The notes under the pieces are model-generated. The model was given only the letters and a program-made list of their open reading frames with translations. It ran no database searches and was not told the DNA's origin. Shown here one piece after another: positions 23,780 to 31,195 of a stretch of 64,000 nucleotides of DNA. This DNA comes from Pseudomonas alkylphenolica (GTDB taxonomy: Bacteria; Pseudomonadota; Gammaproteobacteria; Pseudomonadales; Pseudomonadaceae): contig NZ_CP009048.1 of the NCBI RefSeq assembly GCF_000746525.1, positions 2,163,501-2,227,500 on the forward strand, written 5' to 3'. The position numbers were made by a program, and so were the translations under genes. Position 1 is the stretch's first letter. Each line of letters starts with the position of its first letter.

Positions 23780-24535
23780 TTAGTCCGGGTTGGCTGGCGT
23801 CGTCAATTTCTGCGTCCGTTTGCGCATTGATTCACCCTTCAGATTGATCCGGTAAGCGTTGTGCACCAGGCGGTCGAGGATAGCGTCGGCCAGGGTCGGA
23901 TCGCCGATCAGTTCGTGCCAGTTGTCCACCGGCATCTGGCTGGTAACGATGGTCGAGCGCTGGCCGTAGCGGTCGTCCAGTAGCTCCAGCATGTCGCGCC
24001 GCTGTTCGGCGGTGAACGGGGCCAAGCCCCAGTCATCGAGGATCAGCAGGTCGGTCTTGGCGTAGCTGCTCATCAGCTTGGCGAAGCGCCCGTCGCCATG
24101 GGCCAGACCCAGTTCTTCCAGCAAACGCGGCAAGCGCAGGTAACGCACGCTGTAGCCTTCTCGGCAGGCCTGGTGGGCCAGGGCGCAGGCCAGCCAGGTT
24201 TTACCGACACCGGTGGGGCCGCCGATGATCAGGTTGAGGCCGTCGCGTAGCCACTGGCCGCCGCTCAGTTGCAGGATCAGCGCCTTATCCAGCCCGCGCG
24301 GGCTGCGGTAGTCGATGTCTTCGAGGCAGGCGTTGTGCTTGAGCCGGGCCTGGCGCAGGCGGCTGCTCAGGCGCTTGTCGTCGCGTTCAGTCAGCTCGCG
24401 GTCGACCAGCAGGCCGAGGCGTTCCTCGAAGCTCAGGCTGTCGATGTCCGGGGTTTTCAGTTGTTCGTTCAGCGCCTTGAGCATGCCGTGCAGGCGCAGG
24501 GTTTGCAGCTTGTCCAGGGTCGGATGGGGCAGCAT
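23780..24535 (-). CDS. istB: IS21-family helper ATPase IstB
   Basis: 251 residues from the ATG at 24535 (MLPHPTLDKLQTLRLHGMLK). A longer open frame that runs upstream through istA is out of frame with it and is not real. The AAA+ ATPase shows Walker A GGPTGVGKTWLA (105-116), Walker B LLILDDWGLAP (163-173) and the sensor region STIVTSQMPVDNWHE. IstB loads on target DNA and licenses the transposase. It lies 17 bases downstream of istA. Confidence 0.93.
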   Translation of the reverse strand: MLPHPTLDKLQTLRLHGMLKALNEQLKTPDIDSLSFEERLGLLVDRELTERDDKRLSSRLRQARLKHNACLEDIDYRSPRGLDKALILQLSGGQWLRDGLNLIIGGPTGVGKTWLACALAHQACREGYSVRYLRLPRLLEELGLAHGDGRFAKLMSSYAKTDLLILDDWGLAPFTAEQRRDMLELLDDRYGQRSTIVTSQMPVDNWHELIGDPTLADAILDRLVHNAYRINLKGESMRKRTQKLTTPANPD

Positions 24536-24552
24536 GGTGGGATTCCTTGTGT

Positions 24553-26082
24553 TCAGTGGTAGTAGCCGGGGCCGCGCAGGTTGGCGTGGTCGTCCGGCAG
24601 CAGGGGCAGGTGCTGCTGGGCCAGCGGCAGGTTCTCCAGCCCCTGGCGCAGGATCGATTCGAGGCTCTTGTAGCTGCACGTGCCGAGGCTGATGGCGCGA
24701 CGGCAGGCCAACTCCAGGCGCACTTCGCCGTGGGTTTTGCCCAGGCGCAGGATGCCCAGGCAGGCCCGGTAGCCCTGCTGCGGATGGATGCGCCGTTCGA
24801 GGATGTGCCGGATCACGCCGGCGGTGTTCGGCCCGGTCTGCTCGGCCCAGCGGATCAGCCGTTGTGGCGTCCACTCGGCATGCTCGCGATGGCTCTTGGG
24901 CATGTGCTCGGCCTGCGTGCTGTGCCGGCCCTTGTGCATTGAGCGCAGGTGGCTGGCCACTCGCTGGTTGGCGTGGAAACACTCGACGGTGCGCGCCGTC
25001 AGGCGCACCTCCAGCTGCTTCTTCACCAGTTGATACGGCACCGAGTAGTAATGCCCATCGACCTCGACGTGGTAGTCGATGTGCACCCGCGCTTTCTTCC
25101 ACTCGGCGTAGACGTAGGGTTGCTCCGGCAGGGGGCGCAGCGCCGGACGATCCAGGCTGTCGAAGGCCGTCTGGCGCGAGCCCGGCAGCTTCTTGAACGG
25201 GCGTTGGTTGAGCCGCTCCAGCAACACGGAGATGGCGCTGTTGAGTTCGTCCAAGGAGAAGAACTGACGGTTGCGCAGGGCCGCGAGGATCCAACGCTCG
25301 ACCACCTGCACGCCGACTTCGGCCTTGGCCTTGTCGCGCGGTTTGCGTGCCCGCGCCGGCACCACCGCCACTCCGTAGTGCTCGGCAAGGTCGCGGTAGC
25401 TGGGGTTGATGTCCGGCTCGTAACGATGGGCCTTGCTCACCGCGCTGCGCAGGTTGTCCGGCACCACGATCTCCGGCACGCCGCCGAGGAAGGCGAAGCA
25501 ACGGGTATGCGAGCCTAGCCAGTCCGGCAGCTGCTGCGACCAGGTGGCTTCGGCGAAGGTGTAGCTGGACGCGCCGAGCACCGCGACGAACACCTGCGCC
25601 TGGCGGATCTCGCCGCTGTGGCGGTCGATAACCGGCACCGTCTGGCCGGCATAGTCGACGAACAGCTTCTCGCCGACGCGGTGCTCCTGACGCATCACCA
25701 CGTCCAGCTTGCCCTGCCAGGCCCGGTAGTGCTCACAGAACCAGCTGTACTGAAAGCCCTGCGGCTGGCTCAGGCGGTACTCCTGCCAGAGCAGCGCCAG
25801 GGTCACCCCGGGGCGGCGCAGTTCGGCATGCACCCATGCCCAATCGGGTAAAGGCCGCTTCTCGCTGGCAACCGCCGGGGCCGGCGGGAACAGTTGCTGC
25901 TCCAACTCGGCATCGGACAACGAACAGGGCCAACTGAGACCACTGGCGGCAAAACGATTGAGGTAGTCGCCGACGGTGACACGACCGACCTGCACGCTGA
26001 CCGCAATCTGGCGAGCTGATAGTCCGACCTCGAACTTGAGACGTAGTACTTCGCGAATCTTACGCATGGATAAACGCTCCAC
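24553..26082 (-). CDS. istA: IS21-family transposase IstA
   Basis: A 509-residue protein. The N-terminal helix-turn-helix (IREVLRLKFEVGLSARQIAV) binds the terminal repeats. The DDE core shows FVDYAGQTVPV (first Asp), VPEIVVPDNLRSAV (second Asp) and the glutamate in KPRDKAKAEVGVQVVERWI. A C-terminal beta-barrel follows (VEVDGHYYSVPYQLVKKQLE). Full length and uninterrupted. Confidence 0.93.
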   Translation of the reverse strand: MERLSMRKIREVLRLKFEVGLSARQIAVSVQVGRVTVGDYLNRFAASGLSWPCSLSDAELEQQLFPPAPAVASEKRPLPDWAWVHAELRRPGVTLALLWQEYRLSQPQGFQYSWFCEHYRAWQGKLDVVMRQEHRVGEKLFVDYAGQTVPVIDRHSGEIRQAQVFVAVLGASSYTFAEATWSQQLPDWLGSHTRCFAFLGGVPEIVVPDNLRSAVSKAHRYEPDINPSYRDLAEHYGVAVVPARARKPRDKAKAEVGVQVVERWILAALRNRQFFSLDELNSAISVLLERLNQRPFKKLPGSRQTAFDSLDRPALRPLPEQPYVYAEWKKARVHIDYHVEVDGHYYSVPYQLVKKQLEVRLTARTVECFHANQRVASHLRSMHKGRHSTQAEHMPKSHREHAEWTPQRLIRWAEQTGPNTAGVIRHILERRIHPQQGYRACLGILRLGKTHGEVRLELACRRAISLGTCSYKSLESILRQGLENLPLAQQHLPLLPDDHANLRGPGYYH

Positions 26083-26271
26083 GACGACCTCTCTGCTTCG
26101 AAAAAGAGGTCGATGGTAGTGAAGAAATCCTGCGTAGCTGCCTGCCCGGTTGAGTGGCCGGATGGCCGTGGAATCAGTGGCCGGATGCGCGTGGAATGGG
26201 TGGCCGGATCAGCGTGGAATCGGTGGTCAGATGCTCATGGAATGGGTGGCCAGATGACCGTGGAATCCGCA

Positions 26272-26828
26272 CCTTGGCCAATTCGAGCATTTACAAGCGC
26301 TGCTCGCGTAGTAACGGACGGGGCTTTTCCTGGCGATCCAGCATCAATGAACTGGTCTTCGTAGTCAGCAATAACTTCGGCTTGCTCTAACAAGTACAGC
26401 GCTGCATCCGCAGGCACGTGCGCCATGTAGATCTGAGTAATGCGGCCTTTGATGTTGAACAAAGACGGCTCTGTACGGACGTTGAATTGCGCTTGGTATG
26501 TGGGTGCGATGTCGCCGCTGCGTACGTGGCGCTTGAGGTCGGTGATTGCAATATCGACTCGGAACCCTTCGTTACTCCACTCGTTAAACGAGCGGGTAGG
26601 GGGCCGCTCTGCTGGATAGGCATCTCGTTCGGCAGTGGCAATGGCGCGCAGGTAGTTGTCGTGGTAGCAGAAAACCAAGTCCCCGGCTTTTACCTTTCCA
26701 ACGTTGTCCCAGTGGCGACATGTTTGCTTCCAGCCAGTCTTTGATCGCGAGCTCAGCGGGGCCCAGAGAAATTTGCCGTCTCTCGCTTCCTTGTGAGTCG
26801 TGCCCAGGTTTACCCAGAAAAATTGCAT
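26272..26828 (-). pseudogene. 5' half of the IS-disrupted EVE-HNH endonuclease gene
   Basis: The first 185 residues begin MQFFWVNLGTTHKEARDGKF and contain an EVE/PUA-like reader (WAPL, then GDLVFCYHDNYLRAIATAER and YPAERPPTRSF). EVE domains bind modified cytosine and, joined to HNH, form modification-dependent restriction enzymes. The frame leads into ARIGQG at the insertion point and is continued by the piece at 23300-23651. With the adjacent Mrr-like gene, it formed a pair of enzymes against modified phage DNA. Confidence 0.85.
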
Positions 26829-26963
26829 CTCGCGTCCTTAAAAGCGTGGCATATCGCCAGCGAAGATAGCGCGAGATCCTACAAAACAGAAGGACTAGTC
26901 CTACATCGAGTTGTTCGTTTTCCTGTGGCGCAGGAATTCATACCGACTCCCGTGTACCGCAAT

Positions 26964-27013
26964 ACCTGACTTTGTCCACCATGCATGAGATCGTCAATAC
27001 CCGCGCTTTGGTT
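26964..27013 (+). pseudogene. Scrap of a DUF6124-type gene
   Basis: Bases 26978-27013 match the intact DUF6124 gene at 28430-28465 with 4 differences in 36 bases (ACCATGCATGA(G/A)ATC..., ...CCCGCGCTTTGGTT). A weaker match extends about 15 bases to the left. In frame it reads TMHEIVNTRALV against TMHEIDHARALV. Upstream of this the similarity fades and no start exists. It marks an old recombination boundary. Confidence 0.6.
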
Positions 27014-27018
27014 ATGCC

Positions 27019-27306
27019 TCAAGGATCACCAAAGATTTTTTGAATTGCATTGTTAACTTTGTCGATACTGCCCAACGGTTGGGCTGGCGATGCTGCACCT
27101 TGATTTTTATTTTCGCAACTGTTCCTACAAGCGCGAAATGAGTTGGCACACTCATGAAAGCAATCTGTCTTCGCCGAACCTTCCAATTTTTCGCACTGCT
27201 GTTCGTGACACTTTTTCCTAAGATCGAAACAGTAAGTGCATGGTGCTGCAAGTGCAGAGGTTGCAGAAAATGCTAACAGCAGCAGGCATACCCTGAAAGT
27301 CAGCAT
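27019..27306 (-). CDS. Small secreted cysteine-rich protein
   Basis: 95 residues from the ATG at 27306, with GGAGG upstream. A signal peptide (MLTFRVCLLLLAFSATSALA) is followed by eight cysteines in a twin-helix pattern (CTYCFDLRKKCHEQQCEK; CFHECANSFRACRNSCEN), mostly CxxxC pairs, and a conserved tail GSIDKVNNAIQKIFGDP. It is a paralogue of the divergent gene at 27553: spacing of cysteines and the tail agree. No family is recognised. Export and a disulphide-locked helical hairpin are inferred. Confidence 0.7.
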   Translation of the reverse strand: MLTFRVCLLLLAFSATSALAAPCTYCFDLRKKCHEQQCEKLEGSAKTDCFHECANSFRACRNSCENKNQGAASPAQPLGSIDKVNNAIQKIFGDP

Positions 27307-27552
27307 AGAAACCTCCAGCTGCATCCACGCACCGAACAATACGGCCAATTTAACTAAGTTAATTAAAGCAGTGCGCTCAAGAATCAATATATCATTTTGT
27401 AATCGAGATGATTTCCAATTGAGATTTGCTTTTTTCTATGTTTGTTTTTACAAGTTAGTATCGGCGGGTGATGCAGGGTTATAGTTTACGTTGCAAAGGT
27501 CAATGGATCGCGTAATAAGCAATGAGTGCTGAGCGATGATAAGGTGCTCGTT

Positions 27553-27873
27553 ATGAGAATGTTATTATGTTTTTTTTTGTTTTTTGCGAGTGCTCGAGCA
27601 TCCGCAGGATCTGCTTTTGAAACTTGCCAGAACGGGTGTTCTAGCATGTTGGTGAACTGCCAGCATAACTGTCAGGTTCAACAGAAAAACACGCTGCAAA
27701 AGTGCCTTGAGATATGCCAGTCTGGACATGAAGTATGCTCGAATAGCTGCGCGAAACAAGCCTCAACAAATCCTACAAGTCTTCCTACGAACAAGTCGGA
27801 CTCTCAGCAGAAAGTGCTTGAGGGTATTGATAGTATAAATAACACCATTCAGCAGATTTTTGGTAAGCCTTAG
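27553..27873 (+). CDS. Small secreted cysteine-rich protein (paralogue)
   Basis: 106 residues from the ATG at 27553, with AAGGTG seven bases before it. Signal peptide MRMLLCFFLFFASARASA, then CQNGCSSMLVNCQHNCQ and CLEICQSGHEVCSNSCAK, giving four CxxxC pairs as in the paralogue, and the tail DSINNTIQQIFGKP. The two genes face away from each other across an AT-rich 246-base region. Their low GC compared with the neighbours suggests transfer. Function unknown. Confidence 0.7.
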   Translation: MRMLLCFFLFFASARASAGSAFETCQNGCSSMLVNCQHNCQVQQKNTLQKCLEICQSGHEVCSNSCAKQASTNPTSLPTNKSDSQQKVLEGIDSINNTIQQIFGKP

Positions 27874-28143
27874 ACCTTGCACTGAACTCAGACGCTTCAT
27901 TTGAAGCCGATGGGCTATCGCGCGAGCTTTCGTGAAATCATCTCCTAATCTTGGCGATTTTGGTCGTTGGACGTACAAATCTTCAGAATTCCCCGATTCC
28001 CTGTAGTCCATTTCCGAATCATACTTCCGCGGCTTTCAAGCCATTGCGGTGCTTCCGATCGAGCTCTAGTCTCCCCCAGTCGTTGCCAATTCAACGACCG
28101 GTTTTGACAGACCGATTAGCAAGTACCCTTTCGGCACGCTTTA
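27874..28143. other. Gap without a recognisable gene
   Basis: The region between the cysteine-rich protein and the structured leader of DUF6124 shows no supported frame. Part of it probably holds the promoter of the downstream gene. Confidence 0.5.
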
Positions 28144-28252
28144 TGGCGGCTGTACGTGGGGCACATTCGTGTGCGCCGGGTTCCCTTGCTCTCGGTCTGT
28201 CAACCCACGTATAGCTGCCACCTTTCTGTTTGACAGCAGGTCTGTGGCGGCT
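28144..28252 (+). promoter_or_regulatory. Structured 5' leader with two mutually exclusive hairpins before the DUF6124 gene
   Basis: TGGCGGCTGTACGTGGG (28144-28160) pairs with CCCACGTATAGCTGCCA (28204-28220) at 15 of 17 positions, the other two being G-U compatible. Inside the stem lies a perfect small hairpin GCACA-TTCG-TGTGC (28161-28174). The right arm part AGCTGCCAC (28213-28221) can instead pair with GTGGCGGCT (28244-28252), because TGGCGGCT is present twice (28144 and 28245). The second hairpin ends eight bases before the AAGGAG ribosome site (28261). Two competing structures next to a ribosome site suggest an RNA switch, thermosensor or protein-binding leader. Confidence 0.6.
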
Positions 28253-28273
28253 CCACCAGCAAGGAGTTCCACT

Positions 28274-28501
28274 ATGTTGAAAATCGTCCCCGACCCACCG
28301 CTCAACCCCAACCAATCCCTCGAAGACATCCTCGTCCAAATCTCCGAATACCTGGTCTGCGCCATGACCGTGGCACAGCAGACTGTCCTGCTTCATTCCA
28401 GCTCTCCAGGCCAGGTGCTGACCTTGGCGACCATGCATGAAATCGACCATGCCCGCGCTTTGGTTGAAGTGGCGTTGAGTAAGGTTCAGTTGCGGCATTG
28501 A
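28274..28501 (+). CDS. DUF6124 family protein
   Basis: 75 residues from the ATG with AAGGAG upstream. The sequence (SLEDILVQISEYLVCAMTVA, then ATMHEIDHARALVEVALSKV) fits the small DUF6124 proteins that are common in Pseudomonas and often preceded by the same kind of leader. Helical, without a signal peptide or membrane segment. Function unknown. A partial copy lies 1.4 kb to the left. Confidence 0.75.
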   Translation: MLKIVPDPPLNPNQSLEDILVQISEYLVCAMTVAQQTVLLHSSSPGQVLTLATMHEIDHARALVEVALSKVQLRH

Positions 28502-28577
28502 TCTGGTGGCAGTAATGGCGGGCTTGGTTGTGATTGGGCTTTGGTGGCTGGTCTGGATGAGTCAGCTATTTGGGGTT

Positions 28578-28602
28578 GATCGCGGGGCAAGCCCGCTCCC
28601 AC
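28578..28602. repeat. Single REP-type half palindrome
   Basis: GATCGCGGGGCAAGCCCGCT followed by CCCAC is one arm of the REP pair found elsewhere in the window. It sits between the DUF6124 and DUF3077 genes with no partner in opposite orientation nearby. Confidence 0.8.
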
Positions 28603-28669
28603 AGGTTGGGCTGTTCCCACAGATTTTGGAGTCGGCCTTGTAGTTGTAATTGGGGCTAGGGAGGTTGGG

Positions 28670-28972
28670 ATGGATGAGGGTTCGCGGTCAGGTCTCAAGA
28701 CGGTAGGCGTCGGCACGTTCGCTGAAGGTGAGGGCGGGGTAGGCGCTGAGCGGTTGTTTCGGGTCGAACCAGGGCACGGTGCGGCGTTTGTGCTGGAGCA
28801 GGTTTCGGTCATGATGGGCTGTGCGCACCACCTGACGCTGCAAGCCGGCCTTGAGCAGGATGGTACGTCGGCGTGGGCAGCGCATTATCTGGTGGGGATG
28901 GCCAAGGCGCTGGTTGAGGATGTGGCCCATGCCATGGTCGTTGAGTCGGGGGCCGGACAGGGCGCAGGTTGA
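28670..28972 (+). CDS. DUF3077 family protein
   Basis: 100 residues from the ATG with AGGGAGG before it. Residues 25-95 match the DUF3077 pattern: ERLFRVEPGHGAAFVLEQVS, then GCAHHLTLQAGLEQ and SAWAAHYLVGMAKALVEDVA. A minus-strand frame over the same bases shows no family and was rejected. These proteins recur beside DUF6124 genes in Pseudomonas. The function is unknown. Confidence 0.72.
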   Translation: MDEGSRSGLKTVGVGTFAEGEGGVGAERLFRVEPGHGAAFVLEQVSVMMGCAHHLTLQAGLEQDGTSAWAAHYLVGMAKALVEDVAHAMVVESGAGQGAG

Positions 28973-29085
28973 TCTCGCGAGTAGCACGCTGCGCAGTCCT
29001 GCGGTCAGTACGAGGGTCCGTATCAGGCACGGAAAGCCCAGGGGACTTTCGCGCCTGATGGTCGAACACTTAGCTAACGGCGCAA

Positions 29086-29997
29086 TTACAGGTGGAAGTC
29101 GCCCGCGGCCTCCGGCTGGTAAAGCACTTTCCTGATCCCGATCCGGCGGGTCCGGTCAGAAACTCGCCAGTCGATGGCGTCCCCCTCCTGATAGCCGAGG
29201 ATGGCGGCGCCGATGTCGGAGCACACGGAATACTTCCCGGCGCTGCTGTCCGCGTCTTCAGGGTAGACCAGAGCCACTTCGATCTCTTCGTCGTCCAGCT
29301 GCAGCAAGGCTCTGGAGTTCATCGTGACGACATTGCGCGCCACCTGCTGCGGCGTGACGACAATGGCTCGCTCAAGTTCATGTTCGAGTTCAACAACGAC
29401 CGGGCCTTGCTCGAGCGCGATCAGGCTCTCGAGCCTGGCCTTGTCGATTTCAGTGATGTAGATCTCAGTGGAGTCGACAATGGCACCTTCGCGCAAGCAC
29501 TGGAGATAGCGCCCCGCCGTCATGGCAAATGACTTCAATGTCGGCGTTTCGCTCTCAAGCAGAAAGCCGCTGCGCAGAAAGGCTTTCAGCGAGCGCACGT
29601 TGTCCGGGTGGATCTTGGCGATGAGCTTCTCGGCCCGCATGTCGAGGAAGGCCAGTTTCATGCCTTCGCGGATCGTCCGGGCGCCAAGGTTTCGGCCCCA
29701 TTTGTCGCTGTCTCCGATGACCAGGACTATCTCGCAATTCGGGCCGGTCTTGATCAGACGGACAAAGCCCACCGGGGCGTCATGCCGGTCATAGGCCATG
29801 AAGAATCGGCCACCCCGGTTGAATAGATGGGTCAGGATCGGCAATTGAGTCCGATCGATGACTTGCTCGATGGAGCGGGAGACATCACGCGAATCGCTCA
29901 GGTAGCAGGTAACGCGCTCATCTTCTAACCAATCCATCAGTGTCAGTGCGTGTGCCCGAGTAATTTCCGGGCACAGCGAAATGAAAGGCTTGTTCAT
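29086..29997 (-). CDS. Bifunctional GNAT acetyltransferase / Rnk-like nucleoside diphosphate kinase regulator
   Basis: 303 residues from the ATG at 29997. The N-terminal half is a GNAT domain (GFVRLIKTGPNCEIVLVIGD, then WGRNLGARTIREGMKLAFLD and NVRSLKAFLRSGF). The C-terminal half resembles Rnk/GreA-GreB C-terminal domains (YITEIDKARLESLIALEQGP, NSRALLQLDDEEIEVALVYP, SDIGAAILGYQEGDAIDWRV). Rnk-type proteins act at the RNA polymerase secondary channel. The fusion would combine an acetylating head with a polymerase-binding tail. Both parts look intact. Confidence 0.85.
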   Translation of the reverse strand: MNKPFISLCPEITRAHALTLMDWLEDERVTCYLSDSRDVSRSIEQVIDRTQLPILTHLFNRGGRFFMAYDRHDAPVGFVRLIKTGPNCEIVLVIGDSDKWGRNLGARTIREGMKLAFLDMRAEKLIAKIHPDNVRSLKAFLRSGFLLESETPTLKSFAMTAGRYLQCLREGAIVDSTEIYITEIDKARLESLIALEQGPVVVELEHELERAIVVTPQQVARNVVTMNSRALLQLDDEEIEVALVYPEDADSSAGKYSVCSDIGAAILGYQEGDAIDWRVSDRTRRIGIRKVLYQPEAAGDFHL

Positions 29998-30107
29998 CTT
30001 CACCACAATTATTTGGAAAGAATGAAAGCCCTTCATGGCTATGGCCATGACGGTTCTTTCGGCAACCGGCTATTTTACGACATAACGCGAGTAATGCCGA
30101 CTGGTGA

Positions 30108-30311
30108 TCAGACCGCTACGGCAACCAGCTCGATGCTTCTGTCTTGAGCATCAATGATGAAGGGCAGCGGCATGGGGTCTGGCGTGTCTAGGGATGAAAC
30201 CTCGAAACCGCCGACGACGATGGGCTGTCGCTGTTCCAGTACGATCGATTCCTCCGCCAGCCGTTTGACCATTCTCGCGTGGTTCATTGCGATTTCATTG
30301 AGCGTTGACAC
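30108..30311 (-). CDS. Small conserved hypothetical protein
   Basis: 67 residues starting at GTG, supported by CGGAGA eight bases upstream. The sequence is acidic and compact (MNHARMVKRLAEESIVLEQR, then PIVVGGFEVSSLDTPDPMPL). No domain, signal or membrane helix. It lies 110 bases upstream of the GNAT/Rnk gene in the same direction and may share its transcript. Confidence 0.5.
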   Translation of the reverse strand: MSTLNEIAMNHARMVKRLAEESIVLEQRQPIVVGGFEVSSLDTPDPMPLPFIIDAQDRSIELVAVAV

Positions 30312-30585
30312 GTTACATCTCCGATAACTGAGCAGGCGTCTCTTAGGCGCCCGTAAACGATAATTTTGGCCGCTGCCGCGTCAGAATTACGTCTTTTCGG
30401 GGCCGCTGGGGCGGGCTTGTGCAATTGGCACGCCAGCGGGTGTCAAAAAATGGGTGCCATCATGTCAAAGGCGACGAGTGGCAGTGGGGTGTATTCGTCG
30501 ACGAGGTCGGTGAGCATTTTTCGCTGGTTGGGCCATGCTGTTTCTTCTGCGGTTGTGTTCATTCGCGCTGAACCCAGAGGAGCCC

Positions 30586-31152
30586 ATGATGACGACCGAG
30601 CGTTCAGACGATGTCGTGACCCTGTTGATCCGCCATCAGGTTCGCGACGCGCAGCAGGCGCCGTATGAGGCCTGGCTGCGCCGCACCATTGGCATCGCCA
30701 AGGGCTATCCCGGGCATATCGGCATCGATGTGGTGCGCGAGCGGCAGGGTGGTTTGCATCTGTTCACCTGCATTTTGCGCTTTGCTTCCAGCGCCCAGTT
30801 GCAGGCGTGGCTGGATTCTGCCGAACGCAAGCAGCTGGTCGAGGAGGTCAGCCCGTTGCTCGCCGATGGCGACCGTCTGGAGATCAATCCCGAACGCGAG
30901 TTCTGGTTCAACCCGGCCACGGCCGATGCGCCGCCGCCACGCTGGAAGCAAGTCTGTGTGACCTTTCTGGTGATCCTGCCGCTGTCGCTGCTGGTGCCAT
31001 GGCTGTGGCAACCGGCGTTCGGTATCTGGCCATGGCTCGGCGGCTATGTGCCGAGCAACGTGGTGATCACCTTGAGCATTGTGTTGCTGGTGGTCTATTG
31101 CTTCATGCCGCTGGCGACCCGGGCGTTCGCTGCCTGGCTGAATGCGCGTTGA
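30586..31152 (+). CDS. Membrane-anchored antibiotic biosynthesis monooxygenase (ABM) domain protein
   Basis: 188 residues from the ATG at 30586, with GAGGAG before it. Residues 1-95 form an ABM ferredoxin-like domain (VTLLIRHQVRDAQQAPYEAW, then GYPGHIGIDVVRERQGG and LHLFTCILRFASSAQLQAWL). Two membrane helices follow (VCVTFLVILPLSLLVPWLW and VVITLSIVLLVVYCFMPLA). Proteins of this layout are common in proteobacteria and of unknown substrate. It lies 43 bases upstream of the amidohydrolase and is likely co-transcribed. Confidence 0.82.
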   Translation: MMTTERSDDVVTLLIRHQVRDAQQAPYEAWLRRTIGIAKGYPGHIGIDVVRERQGGLHLFTCILRFASSAQLQAWLDSAERKQLVEEVSPLLADGDRLEINPEREFWFNPATADAPPPRWKQVCVTFLVILPLSLLVPWLWQPAFGIWPWLGGYVPSNVVITLSIVLLVVYCFMPLATRAFAAWLNAR

Positions 31153-31195
31153 TTGAACACACCGAGGTTTCCACGCCACTTTTTCAGGGGGTTCC

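Larger units (their letters stand above)
23652..26271. mobile_element. Complete IS21-family insertion sequence
   Basis: Ends read TGCGGATTCCACG...CGTGGAATCCGCA (inverted repeats of about 13 perfect bases, extended with mismatches). The target duplication is CCTTGG on both sides (23646-23651 and 26272-26277). Total length 2620 bases. Inside both ends lie multiple short repeats of the form GGCCA(T/G)..GGCC spaced about 20 bases apart, the transposase-binding repeats typical of IS21. istA and istB are both intact on the minus strand, so the element looks recent and potentially active. Confidence 0.93.

Noticed and set aside
24536..25501. N-terminal extension of the istB frame
   Set aside because: It overlaps istA in another frame and is low-complexity; IstB proteins start at the MLPHPTLDK methionine.
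28688..28987. Minus-strand frame opposite the DUF3077 gene
   Set aside because: The plus-strand protein has recognisable DUF3077 motifs and a ribosome site; the minus-strand one has neither.
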